Shown in pieces: positions 1 through 8,744 of a DNA stretch of 36,837 nucleotides; position 1 is the first letter of the stretch, and each line of letters starts with the position of its first letter. The stretch lies in NCBI GenBank assembly GCA_947453205.1, contig CANGFT010000043.1, positions 1 through 36,837 of the forward strand, read 5' to 3'. The position numbers and the translations under genes were made by a program. Source of the DNA: Beijerinckiaceae bacterium. Its GTDB lineage: Bacteria; Pseudomonadota; Alphaproteobacteria; Rhizobiales; Beijerinckiaceae. The notes beneath the pieces were generated by a model. The model saw nothing but the letters and a program-made list of their open reading frames with translations. It was not told the DNA's origin and searched no databases.

Positions 1-1
1 T

Positions 2-343
2 TATGTCGGCTGGGCGCCGGGCAAGGACTGGGTGGCCAAGGGGACCGGCGATTTTAATGGCGATGGCAAGAGCGATGTCCTTCTGCAGAACGCCACCGAC
101 GGCTCCTGCTACATCTGGGAGCTCAACGGGAAGACCCTCGTCGACAGCGGCTTTGTCGGCTGGACGCCGGGCTCCGCCTGGCAGGTGAAGGGGACAGGCG
201 ACTTCAATGGCGATGGCAAGAGCGATATACTCCTGCGCAACGCCAACGACGGCTCCTGCTATGTCTGGGAGCTCAACAACAAGATTCTTGTCGACTATGG
301 CTATGTCGGCTGGGCGCCGGGGCTTGATTGGCAGGCGACGGCG
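2..343 (+). repeat. 150-bp in-frame tandem repeat coding FG-GAP blades
   Basis: Two complete 150-bp units (2-151 and 152-301) and a partial third from 302 are similar at DNA level as well as protein level. The stretch coding NGDGKSD is nearly identical in both copies. The repeat edges coincide with the YVGW/FVGW motif. Confidence 0.8.
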
Positions 344-346
344 TGA
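2..346 (+). CDS. FG-GAP/VCBS repeat protein, C-terminal fragment
   Basis: This is the 3' end of a gene that begins before the window; the frame is open from base 2 to a TGA at 344-346. It encodes about 114 residues made of two full 50-residue units and the start of a third. Each unit carries DFNGDGKSD, the calcium-binding-like loop of FG-GAP/VCBS repeats that fold as beta-propeller blades, followed by a segment of the type DGSCYxWELN. Such repeats occur mainly in secreted or surface proteins, but the N-terminus, signal peptide and other domains lie outside, so no specific function can be given. It does not look connected to the catabolic genes that follow. The family call is firm; the role is unknown. 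Confidence 0.8.
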   Translation, partial: YVGWAPGKDWVAKGTGDFNGDGKSDVLLQNATDGSCYIWELNGKTLVDSGFVGWTPGSAWQVKGTGDFNGDGKSDILLRNANDGSCYVWELNNKILVDYGYVGWAPGLDWQATA

Positions 347-416
347 GGTCTTTTAACGATCAGGCGTACGCGTTTCTCTAGGTTCTGCTTGCCGGTCGAG
401 GCATGAGTCTCAGGTC

Positions 417-443
417 CGTCATTGGTGCAGCATTGCAATGACG
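417..443. other. Hairpin in the 347-600 intergenic stretch
   Basis: The arms CGTCATTG (417-424) and CAATGACG (436-443) are perfectly complementary over 8 bp with an 11-base loop. It lies about 70 bases after the FG-GAP stop codon and no T-run follows, so it is at best a weak transcription end. Nothing else recognisable was seen between 347 and 600. Confidence 0.3.
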
Positions 444-600
444 TAGACGTGTTCGGCTTTATCCTTATCAGCGCGCAAGCATGTTCAGTCTCAGAGCATC
501 AGGCGCCGGCGCCATGTTTAGGGTGAAATCAATCCAGGCATACCCGACCGGGGCTAGCCTCGAAAGTCGCATGCGCCTGAACAGGAATGGCGTGGAATCG

Positions 601-1107
601 TCAGCCGGGGTCTTTACCAAATGCGACCAATTCAAGCGGGCTGAAGAGTTCGTGATACGCGCTCTCGCCTATGCGTTTCAGAATGCGCATCTCATGGTCC
701 TGTGCGCTTTTATGGAGCTTCACCATTAATGTCTCTCCTTTGCGTGTGAGAAACAGGCCATGGATTCGGCGATCCTGCTTGGAAGGCTCGCGTCGCACGA
801 GGTCGCGATCTTTGAGTGCGCCGATCATGGCGACGAAATTCGTCTTCTGGATGCCGAGCGCCTCCGCCACCCGTCCCTGAGGCAGACCGGGGTTATGTTC
901 GATGAGGGTCAGGACCGAATATTGAGCCGGGCGCAGGTCGTGTTCGCTGAAGGCCTCGAAAAAGTCCTGAAAGACTGCGACCTGCGCGCGCCGCAGCACA
1001 TATCCGAGGCGTTGCTTCAGAGGGCCATAGTCGACCGGGCTTGGCCCAGCGTCGCGGGGCGGGGCGCATTCAGTAGCTTTTGCTCGTTGTTTCAGAACCT
1101 TGTCCAT
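601..1107 (-). CDS. MarR-family regulator of the hydroxycinnamate operon (CouR-like)
   Basis: A 168-residue MarR-type winged-helix repressor. The core runs from the dimer helix around LGYVLRRAQVAVFQDFFEAF through AQYSVLTLIEHNPGLPQGRVAEALG and the recognition helix QKTNFVAMIGALKDRDLVRRE to the wing SKQDRRIHGLFLTRKG. I chose the ATG at 1107 because GAGGAAG lies just upstream. A GTG at 1152 would extend it by 15 residues, but its GGAGG abuts the codon. It is divergent from the ABC transporter/CoA-ligase operon, with a palindrome on that operon's promoter, so it probably represses the operon. By analogy with CouR of Rhodopseudomonas and Rhodococcus, the inducer may be a hydroxycinnamoyl-CoA; this ligand is inference. 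Confidence 0.85.
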   Translation of the reverse strand: MDKVLKQRAKATECAPPRDAGPSPVDYGPLKQRLGYVLRRAQVAVFQDFFEAFSEHDLRPAQYSVLTLIEHNPGLPQGRVAEALGIQKTNFVAMIGALKDRDLVRREPSKQDRRIHGLFLTRKGETLMVKLHKSAQDHEMRILKRIGESAYHELFSPLELVAFGKDPG

Positions 1108-1191
1108 ATGCTTCCTCACCCGCGAAGTCTGGATGGAGGCGCTGCGTCTCACCTCCGACCAAAGTCCAATAAGCCCGACCGTGTCGAGCGT

Positions 1192-1222
1192 TTGACGGAA
1201 ATATAGTTATGTTCTATAACTA
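1192..1222 (+). promoter_or_regulatory. Promoter of the transporter/CoA-ligase operon with MarR operator on its -10 box
   Basis: TTGACG (1192-1197) and TATAAC (1215-1220) are separated by 17 bp, a good sigma-70-type promoter pointing at the gene starting at 1297. A perfect inverted repeat, TAGTTAT-N5-ATAACTA (1204-1222), covers the -10 box. On the other strand TTGAAA (1225-1230) with a weak ACTATA (1202-1207) could drive the MarR gene. The arrangement suits repression of the operon plus autoregulation. Confidence 0.7.
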
Positions 1223-1296
1223 ATTTCAAGCAGAAAGGAGCCGGGAACGGCCCGGCGTCCGATCAGGTCGAAGAACCGGAACAGGAGGGATCATTC

Positions 1297-2445
1297 ATGC
1301 GTCAATCCATTCGCATCGCTTTGCTTTCGGGAGGCGTGTGCCTCGTCGGCACCACAACCCTGGCGCAGGTCAATGTCGGCATCACCGTTTCCCAGACGGG
1401 CCCGGCGGCGGCCCTCGGGATTCCCCAGAAAAATTCGGTGGCCCAATTGCCCAAGGAGATCGCCGGTCAGAAGGTGGACTATGTCGTGCTTGACGACGCC
1501 ACTGATCCGACCAAGGCGGTGGCCAATGCCCGCAAGATGATCGCCGAGAACAAGATTGATTATCTCATCGGCTCCTCCGCCACGCCCGCGACGATGGCGC
1601 TTGTCGACGTGGCGGCTGAAACCAAAACCCCATATTGCGCGATGGTTCCGTCCAAGGCCGTCGTCGACCCCGTGGATGAGAAGCGCAAATGGACCTTCAA
1701 GGCCCCCCAGAACGACGCCATCATGGCTGAATCCCTCGCCGAGCACATGGCCGCCAATGGCGTGAAGTCGGTCGCCTTCCTGGGGTTCACCGACGGCTAC
1801 GGTCAGGGGTGGCTCGAGGAGGTCGAGAAGGCGATGCCCGCCAAGGGAATCAAGATCACCGCCGTGGAGCGTTTCCAGCGCACCGACACCAGCGTCACCG
1901 GCCAGGTGCTGAAAATCCTCGCCAGCAGTCCCGACGCAGTCCTCATCGCCGCTTCTGGAACCGTGGCGGTGATGCCCCAGAAAACAATCAAGGAGCAGGG
2001 TTACAACAAACCCATCTACCAGACCCATGGCGTCGGCACGATGGATTTCGTGCGCGTCGGGGGCAAGGATGTCGACGGCACCGTCTTCCCCGCCGGCCCC
2101 GTTGTGGTCGCAGACCTGCTGCCCGACAGCCATCCTTCAAAGAAGGTCGGGCTGGAATATATCAAGGCCTATGAGGCTAATAATAAAACGCCCTTCGCGG
2201 TCTTTGGCGCGCATCTCGCGGACTGCATGTCCATCGCCGCCAACAGCGTCAAGCCAGCCCTCGAAAAGGGCAAGCCCGGCACGGCGGAGTTCCGCAGCGG
2301 GTTGCGCGACGCCATCGAGACGACGAAGGAGCTGCCTGCGACTCATGGCGTTTACAACTATTCGCCGACAGACCATGCGGGCCTCGACAATCGCTCTCGT
2401 GTGCTCATCAAGATCGTCAACGGCAAGTGGACCCTGCTGCCCTGA
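1297..2445 (+). CDS. ABC transporter periplasmic substrate-binding protein, LivK/aromatic-acid type
   Basis: A 382-residue precursor of the type I periplasmic-binding fold used by branched-chain amino acid and aromatic acid importers. A signal peptide is visible in about the first 23 residues (charged MRQSIR, a hydrophobic stretch, then TTLAQ). The mature part starts VNVGITVSQTGPAAALG, as in LivK-like proteins, and continues with KIDYLIGSSATPATMALVDVA. AGGAGGG at 1283-1289 sits 7 bases before the ATG. It is the first gene of the operon, followed by the permeases, ATPases and CoA ligase. The ligand is therefore likely a phenylpropenoid or hydroxycinnamate rather than an amino acid; the ligand is inference from context. 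Confidence 0.88.
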   Translation: MRQSIRIALLSGGVCLVGTTTLAQVNVGITVSQTGPAAALGIPQKNSVAQLPKEIAGQKVDYVVLDDATDPTKAVANARKMIAENKIDYLIGSSATPATMALVDVAAETKTPYCAMVPSKAVVDPVDEKRKWTFKAPQNDAIMAESLAEHMAANGVKSVAFLGFTDGYGQGWLEEVEKAMPAKGIKITAVERFQRTDTSVTGQVLKILASSPDAVLIAASGTVAVMPQKTIKEQGYNKPIYQTHGVGTMDFVRVGGKDVDGTVFPAGPVVVADLLPDSHPSKKVGLEYIKAYEANNKTPFAVFGAHLADCMSIAANSVKPALEKGKPGTAEFRSGLRDAIETTKELPATHGVYNYSPTDHAGLDNRSRVLIKIVNGKWTLLP

Positions 2446-2452
2446 GATGACG

Positions 2453-2481
2453 GTCCGGCGTCCTCGCGGCGCCGGACTTTT
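2453..2481 (+). terminator. Terminator-like hairpin between the binding-protein and permease genes
   Basis: GTCCGGCG (2453-2460) pairs perfectly with CGCCGGAC (2470-2477) and is followed by TTTT. It lies 8 bases after the binding-protein stop codon and before the permease at 2516. Partial termination or 3'-end protection here would raise binding protein over membrane components, as is common in ABC operons. Confidence 0.6.
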
Positions 2482-2515
2482 CACCGCATAGCCATCGCTC
2501 CCATCGGGGTTCGGC

Positions 2516-3556
2516 ATGAATTCGACGATCGCACTCTTCCTTTTGCAGGACGGGGTCATCAACGGCGCGATCTACGCCTTGTTAGGCGTCACGCTGGTCC
2601 TGATCTTCGCTGTCACGCGCGTCATCTTCGTGCCTCAAGGCGAATTCGCCGCGTGGGGCGCGCTGACCCTGGCTTCGCTGGAATCGGGCGCGACGCCCGG
2701 AACGGCTTTGCTGCTCGTCGTGCTCGGCGTCAGCGCGGCTGTGGTTGAGACGATTCGTGAGCGCGCCTCCATGAGGCCCGCGCGCCTTGGCGTCATGGCT
2801 GTGCGCGACGTCGCCATGCCCATCGCTCTGCTGCTGATCGTGAGCACGATCGCGCCGACCAAGCCGGCGCTATGGCTGAGCGTGCTGCTCACCCTGGCGC
2901 TCGTCGTTCCGCTGGGGCCGCTGGTCTATCGCCTTGCCTTTCAACCCATCGCGGATGCGACGGTGCTGACGCTCTTCATCGCCGCCATTGGCGTTCATTT
3001 CGCCATGATCGGCCTTGGCTTGATCTTCTTCGGGGCAGAGGGCTTCCGCAACGAGCCCTTCATTGCGGGCGTGTTTCCGCTGGGGCCGCTGATGTTCAAG
3101 GGGCAAAGCCTCGTGATCCTCGCGGCGACTGCGGCTTTGCTCGCCGCGCTCTGGTTCTTCTTTGAACATTCCATGCTGGGCAAAGCGCTGCGCGCGACCG
3201 CCATCAATCGCCTTGGCGCGCGGCTGGTCGGCATTCCCACCCGCGCCACGGGGCGCATCGCCTTCGCGCTGGCGGCCGCCATAGGCGCCCTGTCCGGCAC
3301 ATTGATCGGCTCGCTGACCACGATTTCCTATGATAGCGGCTTCATCATCAGCTTGAAGGGGTTCGTCGCAGCGATCGCAGCCGGCCTCGCGAGCTATCCG
3401 GTCACGGTGGTGGCGGCGATCGGCGTCGGCGTGCTTGAATCCTTCGCCGCCTTCTTCGCCAGCGCATATAAGGAGGTCATCGTCTTCTCGCTGATCATTC
3501 CCTTGCTGATCTGGCGCTCCCTCGTCACTGCGCATCATGACGAAGAGGAGGAGTGA
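2516..3556 (+). CDS. Branched-chain-type ABC transporter permease, LivH family
   Basis: A 346-residue membrane protein with about eight or nine hydrophobic segments. The N-terminal [20 protein letters not shown] is the family signature, with the characteristic [21 protein letters not shown] and [20 protein letters not shown] cytoplasmic stretch. It is longer than common LivH proteins (about 290-310 residues); the extra length is a segment around residues 65-125 holding additional hydrophobic stretches. The ATG at 2516 has only a weak CGGGG upstream, so it may be partly coupled to the preceding gene. It should pair with the permease half of the fused gene that follows to form the import channel. 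Confidence 0.88.
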   Translation: MNSTIALFLLQDGVINGAIYALLGVTLVLIFAVTRVIFVPQGEFAAWGALTLASLESGATPGTALLLVVLGVSAAVVETIRERASMRPARLGVMAVRDVAMPIALLLIVSTIAPTKPALWLSVLLTLALVVPLGPLVYRLAFQPIADATVLTLFIAAIGVHFAMIGLGLIFFGAEGFRNEPFIAGVFPLGPLMFKGQSLVILAATAALLAALWFFFEHSMLGKALRATAINRLGARLVGIPTRATGRIAFALAAAIGALSGTLIGSLTTISYDSGFIISLKGFVAAIAAGLASYPVTVVAAIGVGVLESFAAFFASAYKEVIVFSLIIPLLIWRSLVTAHHDEEEE

Positions 3557-3557
3557 C

Positions 3558-5336
3558 ATGAAGGAATTCTCCTCCGCGCCTCTGCTCTGGATCGCCGTCA
3601 TGCTGGGCTTTGCGGCCCTTCCAATCCTGCCGGGCGTCCCTGATTTCTGGATCACGCTCTGGGATTACATCGGCATCTACAGCCTCGTCGCCATTGGGCT
3701 CGTGCTGCTGACGGGCGTCGGCGGCATGACCTCCTTCGGTCAGGCGGCCTTCGTTGGTTTCGGCGCCTATGTGACCGCCGTGCTGACGAGCCATTTCGGC
3801 TGGTCGCCCTGGCTGACGCTTCCTGCATCGCTTTGCGTGACTGGCCTGGCGGCCTTTGTTTTAGGCCTGCCGACGGTGCGCCTGTCGGGTCATTACCTGC
3901 CGCTGGGCACCATCGCCTGGGGAATCTGCGTCTTCTATCTCTTCGGGAACACCGAGGCGCTCGGTCGTTTCGATGGCATTTCCGGCCTGCCGCCCTTCAC
4001 CCTTGGGCCGATCAGCCTCATAGATTCACGCGCGGCCTTTTATCTCATCTGGTGTTGCGTGCTCCTTGCCATCGTCCTGAGCGGCAATCTGCTCGATAGC
4101 CGCATGGGCCGCGCGATACGCGCGTTGCGTGGGGGAACGCAGGCGGCGGAGTCCTTCGGCGTCCGCACGGCGCAGGCCAAGCTCACCGTCTTCATCTATG
4201 CTGCCCTGCTCGCAGGGCTCTCGGGTTGGCTCTACGCCCATGTGCAGCGCGCGGTGAGCCCCTCGCCCTTCGGGCTTCATGCCGGCATCGAATATCTGCT
4301 CATGGCGGTGCTGGGCGGCTCAGGTCATGTCCTCGGCGGCGTGTTCGGGGCCGCCGTGGTCGCCATCCTCAAGGATCATCTCCAGAGCCTTCTGCCAAAG
4401 CTGATCGGCGCCGACGGAAACTTCGAAACCATCGTCTTTGGCGTCCTCATGGTCGTGATCCTGCAGTTCGCCCGCCAGGGTCTCTGGCCCTTCGCATTGA
4501 AGCTGCTGCCTGCCCCGAAACCACGCCGGATCGAGCAGAGCGCCGCACCCCTGCCGCGCCGCGCCGTGCCGGAAGTTGGCTCGCCGCTTCTTCAGGTCGA
4601 GAAGGCGCGCAAGGTCTTCGGAGGCCTGGTCGCTGTGAATGACGTCAGCTTCAATGTGAAGGCTGGCGAGATCGTTGGCCTTATCGGACCCAATGGGGCC
4701 GGCAAGAGCACGACCTTCAACCTGTTGACGGGCGTCCTGCGTGCGACGTCAGGCTCGATCCTTTATCGCGGGCAGGAGATCGCCGGTCGCCCGGCGCGCG
4801 ATGTGGCCGCGCTTGGCGTCGCCCGCACCTTTCAGCATGTGAAGCTCATCGGGCGCATGAGCGTGCTGGAAAATGTCGCGATAGGCGCGCATCTGCGCGG
4901 CTCCAGCGGCGTCCTCTCCTCCATGCTGCTGCTCGACCGCGAGGAAGAGGAACGGCTGCTGCGCGAAGCCGCCATGCAGATCGAGCGCGTCGGACTCAAG
5001 GAGCATATGCACAAGCCCGCCGCCTCGCTGGCCCTAGGGCAGCAACGCATCGTGGAGATCGCGCGGGCGCTTTGCCTCGACCCCGCGTTGCTGCTGCTCG
5101 ACGAGCCCGCCGCCGGACTGCGCTTTGGTGAGAAGCAGGAGCTCGCCGCGCTTCTGTCGCAACTGCGCAGCGAGGGCATGAGCGTTCTTCTGGTCGAGCA
5201 CGACATGGACTTCGTGATGAATCTCACGGACCATCTCGTTGTGCTCGATTTCGGTGAGAAGATCGCCGAGGGAGCGCCCGCCAGCGTCAGCGCAGATCCT
5301 GTCGTTCTCGAAGCCTATCTCGGAGGCGTCGAATGA
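3558..5336 (+). CDS. Fused ABC transporter permease-ATPase (LivM-LivG fusion)
   Basis: A 592-residue protein joining two components that are often separate. Residues about 1-320 are a LivM-type permease ([20 protein letters not shown], then the conserved [10 protein letters not shown] loop and [16 protein letters not shown]). After a proline-rich linker, residues about 345-592 are a LivG-type ATPase with Walker [10 protein letters not shown] (about 377-385), signature LALGQQR (about 491-497) and Walker B LLLLDEP (about 511-517). I chose the ATG at 3558 because AGGAGGAG lies at 3546-3553 and it avoids a long overlap with the upstream gene. The LALGQQ signature is normal for LivG, not a defect. 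Confidence 0.9.
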   Translation: MKEFSSAPLLWIAVMLGFAALPILPGVPDFWITLWDYIGIYSLVAIGLVLLTGVGGMTSFGQAAFVGFGAYVTAVLTSHFGWSPWLTLPASLCVTGLAAFVLGLPTVRLSGHYLPLGTIAWGICVFYLFGNTEALGRFDGISGLPPFTLGPISLIDSRAAFYLIWCCVLLAIVLSGNLLDSRMGRAIRALRGGTQAAESFGVRTAQAKLTVFIYAALLAGLSGWLYAHVQRAVSPSPFGLHAGIEYLLMAVLGGSGHVLGGVFGAAVVAILKDHLQSLLPKLIGADGNFETIVFGVLMVVILQFARQGLWPFALKLLPAPKPRRIEQSAAPLPRRAVPEVGSPLLQVEKARKVFGGLVAVNDVSFNVKAGEIVGLIGPNGAGKSTTFNLLTGVLRATSGSILYRGQEIAGRPARDVAALGVARTFQHVKLIGRMSVLENVAIGAHLRGSSGVLSSMLLLDREEEERLLREAAMQIERVGLKEHMHKPAASLALGQQRIVEIARALCLDPALLLLDEPAAGLRFGEKQELAALLSQLRSEGMSVLLVEHDMDFVMNLTDHLVVLDFGEKIAEGAPASVSADPVVLEAYLGGVE

Positions 5337-6061
5337 GCGGGCCAATTCTGGAGCTCAAAAACGTAAGCGCGTCCTACGAAAAGGTCGAGGCGGTGCGCAA
5401 TGTGTCGCTACAGCTTGACCGCGGCTCAATCGTCACGGTCATCGGCGCCAATGGTGCGGGCAAGACGACCCTGCTCAACGCTATAATGGGCGTTAAGAGC
5501 GCCTCTGGCTCGCTGCGCTTCAAGGACGAGGACATCGCTGCGCTTGAAATCGAGGCGCGCGTCGGCGCGGGGCTTTGTCTCGTGCCTGAAAAGCGCGAGC
5601 TCTTCTCGACCATGAGCGTCGAGGACAATCTGCGTCTTGGCGCCTATCGCCTTGGCGGCGGCGCCGTCGCCGAGGGTCTGCAACAGGTCTTCAGACGCTT
5701 TCCGCGCTTGTTGGAGCGTCGCGCGCAAGTGGCGGGCACATTGTCCGGCGGCGAACGCCAGATGCTGGCCATGGGCCGGGCGCTCATGAGCAAGCCTGCG
5801 CTGCTGATGCTTGATGAGCCCAGCCTTGGCCTCGCGCCGCGCATCGTGAAGGATATTTTCCAGATCATCGTCGAACTGCGGCAGGCAGGCGTTTCCATCC
5901 TTCTGGTGGAGCAGAACGCGCGGGCGGCTTTGCACGTCGCTGATTACGCCTATGTCATGGAGCTCGGCGAGGTCACCATGCATGGCAGGGCGAGCGACCT
6001 CGCCGCAGATCCGCGCATCATCGAAAGCTATCTCGGCCTTGGCGGCCGCCACGACACCTGA
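5333..6061 (+). CDS. ABC transporter ATPase, LivF family
   Basis: A 242-residue ATPase with Walker A GANGAGKTT (38-46), signature LSGGERQ (136-142) and Walker B LLMLDEP (156-162). The family-typical VPEKRELFSTMSVEDNL follows the Q-loop region. Its ATG overlaps the stop of the fused permease-ATPase gene (ATGA at 5333-5336), so the two are translationally coupled. It completes the importer: binding protein, two permease domains and two ATPase domains. It is the last transport gene before the catabolic enzymes. Confidence 0.9.
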   Translation: MSGPILELKNVSASYEKVEAVRNVSLQLDRGSIVTVIGANGAGKTTLLNAIMGVKSASGSLRFKDEDIAALEIEARVGAGLCLVPEKRELFSTMSVEDNLRLGAYRLGGGAVAEGLQQVFRRFPRLLERRAQVAGTLSGGERQMLAMGRALMSKPALLMLDEPSLGLAPRIVKDIFQIIVELRQAGVSILLVEQNARAALHVADYAYVMELGEVTMHGRASDLAADPRIIESYLGLGGRHDT

Positions 6062-6070
6062 AGGTGAAAC

Positions 6071-6862
6071 ATGCCTTATGATCTTCCCTCGACCCTTCAT
6101 GCGACGCGCGATGGCGCCGTGGCGGTGCTGCGCTTGTCTCGGCCCGACAAGCGCAATGCGCTCGATGATGAAACGGTGAAGGGGCTGCGGCGCTTCTTTG
6201 CGGAGCTGGATGAAGACGTGCGCGCCGTGGTGCTCTACGGCGAGGGGGCACACTTCAGCGCTGGGCTTGATCTTGGCGAAGTCACGGGCGAGCCGGACAT
6301 CCATCGCGGCATTCTCCATTCGCAGATGTGGCACCGCGCCTTTCACGAAATCCAGTTTGCGCGCGTGCCGGTGTTCAGCGTGCTGCATGGCGCTGTCGTT
6401 GGCGGCGGCCTTGAGCTTGCAGCCTCCACCCATGTGCGCATCGCCGAAAAATCAGCCTATTACGCGCTTCCCGAGGGACAGCGCGGCATCTTTTTAGGTG
6501 GAGGCGGCTCTGTGCGCATTCCCCGCCTCATCGGCGTGCCCCTGGTGCAGGACATGATGCTGACGGGCCGCACGCTCTCGGCCGAAGAAGGCTACACATT
6601 CGGCGTCAGCCAATATCTTGTCGAGGAAGGCGCCGGCCTCGCCAAGGCCATGGAGCTCGCGAAGAAAGCGGCGGGCAACGCGGTCATGACCAATTTCGCC
6701 GTGCTTCACGCGCTCCCGCAGATCGCCGAGAGCAGTCCCTCCGCCGGTTTCTTCACGGAATCCCTCATGGCTGCGATCGCCGAGACGACTCCAGAGGCCC
6801 AACAACGCCTGCGTGACTTCCTCGAAAAGCGCGCCGCGAAGATCACACATAAAAAAGACTGA
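6071..6862 (+). CDS. Crotonase-family enoyl-CoA hydratase for hydroxycinnamoyl-CoA
   Basis: A 263-residue crotonase. The oxyanion-hole motifs HFSAGLDL (61-68) and GAVVGGGLELA (107-117) are present, as are both glutamates expected of a hydratase (E115 in GGGLELA and E135 in ALPEGQ). It begins 9 bases after the LivF stop and is followed directly by the CoA ligase. Two roles fit: hydration of a hydroxycinnamoyl-CoA to the 3-hydroxy-3-aryl-propionyl-CoA, or hydration plus retro-aldol cleavage to an aldehyde, as in HCHL/Ech enzymes. The downstream dehydrogenase and amidohydrolase, and the lack of an aldehyde dehydrogenase, favour simple hydration within a beta-oxidation-like route. This choice is inference. 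Confidence 0.82.
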   Translation: MPYDLPSTLHATRDGAVAVLRLSRPDKRNALDDETVKGLRRFFAELDEDVRAVVLYGEGAHFSAGLDLGEVTGEPDIHRGILHSQMWHRAFHEIQFARVPVFSVLHGAVVGGGLELAASTHVRIAEKSAYYALPEGQRGIFLGGGGSVRIPRLIGVPLVQDMMLTGRTLSAEEGYTFGVSQYLVEEGAGLAKAMELAKKAAGNAVMTNFAVLHALPQIAESSPSAGFFTESLMAAIAETTPEAQQRLRDFLEKRAAKITHKKD

Positions 6863-6886
6863 GCCGCAGCGGCGCGAGGGGGAGCG

Positions 6887-8728
6887 ATGATGGAGGATTT
6901 TCGCGACGTTGATCTTGGCGGGCTCGAAGCCATTCTTGAAGAGCGCGCAGATGGCTCCATGCTGGTGCGTCCCGCCCAGCCGCTTGGCCCCTATGCGGAG
7001 CGCATCACCGACGCGCTCGATCATTGGGCGCAGGCGACGCCGGACGCGGTCTTTCTGGCGCAGCGCGAGGGCGGCGGGGATTGGCGGCGCCTCACTTATG
7101 CTCAGGTGCGCGCTGCGGTGCGCCAGATTGCAAGCGGGCTTCTTGCGCGCGACCTCTCCCCCGAGCGCCCCGTCGCGATCCTCTCAGGCAATGACATCGA
7201 ACAGGCGCTGCTAGGGCTCGGCGCCATGTATGTCGGCATTCCCTTCTCGCCGATTTCACCCGCCTATTCGCTGATCTCGAGTGATTTCGAAAAACTGCGC
7301 ACCATCCTCGCCAAACTGACGCCCGGCCTCATCTATGCGACGAAGGGTGACGCTTTCGCGAAGGCTCTGGCCGCAAGTTGCGACCCCTCGATCGAGTTTG
7401 TTGCTACAAGCGGCGCAGCTAGCGATCGCACGACCACGCCCTTCACCGCCCTCCTTGACGCGTGCGAAACCGATGACCTCGACAGTGCAAACCGCAAGGT
7501 TGGACCAGACACCATCGCGAAGATCCTCTTCACCTCTGGCTCCACTGGACAGCCCAAGGGAGTCATCAACACCCAGCGCATGCTTTGCTCCAACCAGGCG
7601 ATGCTCGCCCATTGGCTGGCCTTCGGCGTGAAGACGCCTCCCGTGCTGGTGGACTGGCTGCCCTGGAACCACACATTCGGCGGCAACCATAATTTCAACT
7701 ATGCGCTGGCGAATGGCGGCGCCCTCTATATCGATGGCGGAAAGCCGACGCCCGCAGGCATTGAAGAGACCGTGCGCAACCTGCGGGAGATTTCGCCGAG
7801 CGTCTATTTCAACGTGCCCAAGGGCTATGAGGAATTGACGCTGCGGCTGCGCAACGATCAGCAGCTGCGCGAGACGTTCTTCAAAAATCTTCAGCTCACC
7901 TTCTATGCGGGCGCAGGCCTGCCGCCCCATGTGGCGCAGGAGCTCGACGATCTCGCGTACGCCACAATCGGGCGACGCATCCTCATGGTGACGAGCCTTG
8001 GCTCGACGGAAACTGCGCCGGCATCGCTCGCCAGCACCAAGGAATGTTCGGCCCCTGGCGTCGTTGGCGTTCCCTTGCCCGGCGTATCCATGAAGCTCGT
8101 CCCAGCCAGCGGCAAGCTTGAGGTGCGCGTGAAGGGGCCAAACATCATGCCGGGCTATTGGCGCGACCAGGAACAGACGGCCAAAGTCTTCGATGAGGAA
8201 GGCTTTTATTGTCTTGGCGACGCCCTGAAATTCGCGCGCGGCAGGGATCCCAACGGCGGTTTCATCTTCGATGGCCGCATCTCCGAAGATTTCAAGCTCG
8301 TCACGGGCACCTGGGTCAGCGTCGGCCCTCTGCGCGCCAAGCTCATCTCAGGCCTTGCCCCCTTCATTAAGGACGCTGTCATCGCTGGCCACGACCGCGA
8401 CGATGTCATGGCCTTGCTGTTTCCCGAAATCGACGCCTGCCGGGCGTTTCTGGGGGAGGGCGCAAAGGGCGCGTCCGACGCAACGGTTCTTTCCGCGCCC
8501 CGATTGCGCGAAGAAATAGGGGGGCGGCTTTCGCAGCTCGCGCGTGAAAGCACGGGGTCGTCGACCCGCGTCGCCAGGATCATGTTCCTCGTGGAGCCCG
8601 CCTCCATCGACGCCAACGAAATGACCGACAAGGGTTCGATCAACCAGCGGGCCGTGTTGACGCGCCGCGCAGCGCTTGTCGAATCCCTCTATGCGGCGAC
8701 GCCGCCAGCCGGCGCCATTTGCGCCTGA
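6887..8728 (+). CDS. Feruloyl/coumaroyl-CoA synthetase-like acyl-CoA ligase
   Basis: A 613-residue ANL-superfamily AMP-forming ligase. The phosphate-binding loop [10 protein letters not shown] is at 216-225, LPWNHTFGG follows near 259, and the adenine-site motif GSTETAP is near 374. The segment [19 protein letters not shown] and the phrase [13 protein letters not shown] are typical of feruloyl-CoA synthases rather than of fatty-acyl or 4-coumarate plant-type ligases. GAGGGGGAG precedes the ATG. It would convert a phenylpropenoic acid, ATP and CoA to the aryl-propenoyl-CoA, the first intracellular step and the likely source of the MarR ligand. The exact ring substitution cannot be read from sequence. 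Confidence 0.85.
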   Translation: MMEDFRDVDLGGLEAILEERADGSMLVRPAQPLGPYAERITDALDHWAQATPDAVFLAQREGGGDWRRLTYAQVRAAVRQIASGLLARDLSPERPVAILSGNDIEQALLGLGAMYVGIPFSPISPAYSLISSDFEKLRTILAKLTPGLIYATKGDAFAKALAASCDPSIEFVATSGAASDRTTTPFTALLDACETDDLDSANRKVGPDTIAKILFTSGSTGQPKGVINTQRMLCSNQAMLAHWLAFGVKTPPVLVDWLPWNHTFGGNHNFNYALANGGALYIDGGKPTPAGIEETVRNLREISPSVYFNVPKGYEELTLRLRNDQQLRETFFKNLQLTFYAGAGLPPHVAQELDDLAYATIGRRILMVTSLGSTETAPASLASTKECSAPGVVGVPLPGVSMKLVPASGKLEVRVKGPNIMPGYWRDQEQTAKVFDEEGFYCLGDALKFARGRDPNGGFIFDGRISEDFKLVTGTWVSVGPLRAKLISGLAPFIKDAVIAGHDRDDVMALLFPEIDACRAFLGEGAKGASDATVLSAPRLREEIGGRLSQLARESTGSSTRVARIMFLVEPASIDANEMTDKGSINQRAVLTRRAALVESLYAATPPAGAICA

Positions 8729-8744
8729 TCCCCGGAGCTGACCC

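Noticed and set aside
481-729. Small plus-strand frame overlapping the end of the MarR gene
   Set aside because: No ribosome site, no recognisable pattern, and half of it is a shadow of the MarR coding region.
6071-8728. Classical two-enzyme ferulate-to-vanillin route
   Set aside because: No vanillin dehydrogenase is present and a dehydrogenase plus amidohydrolase follow in the operon, so beta-oxidative cleavage is the better reading; not excluded.
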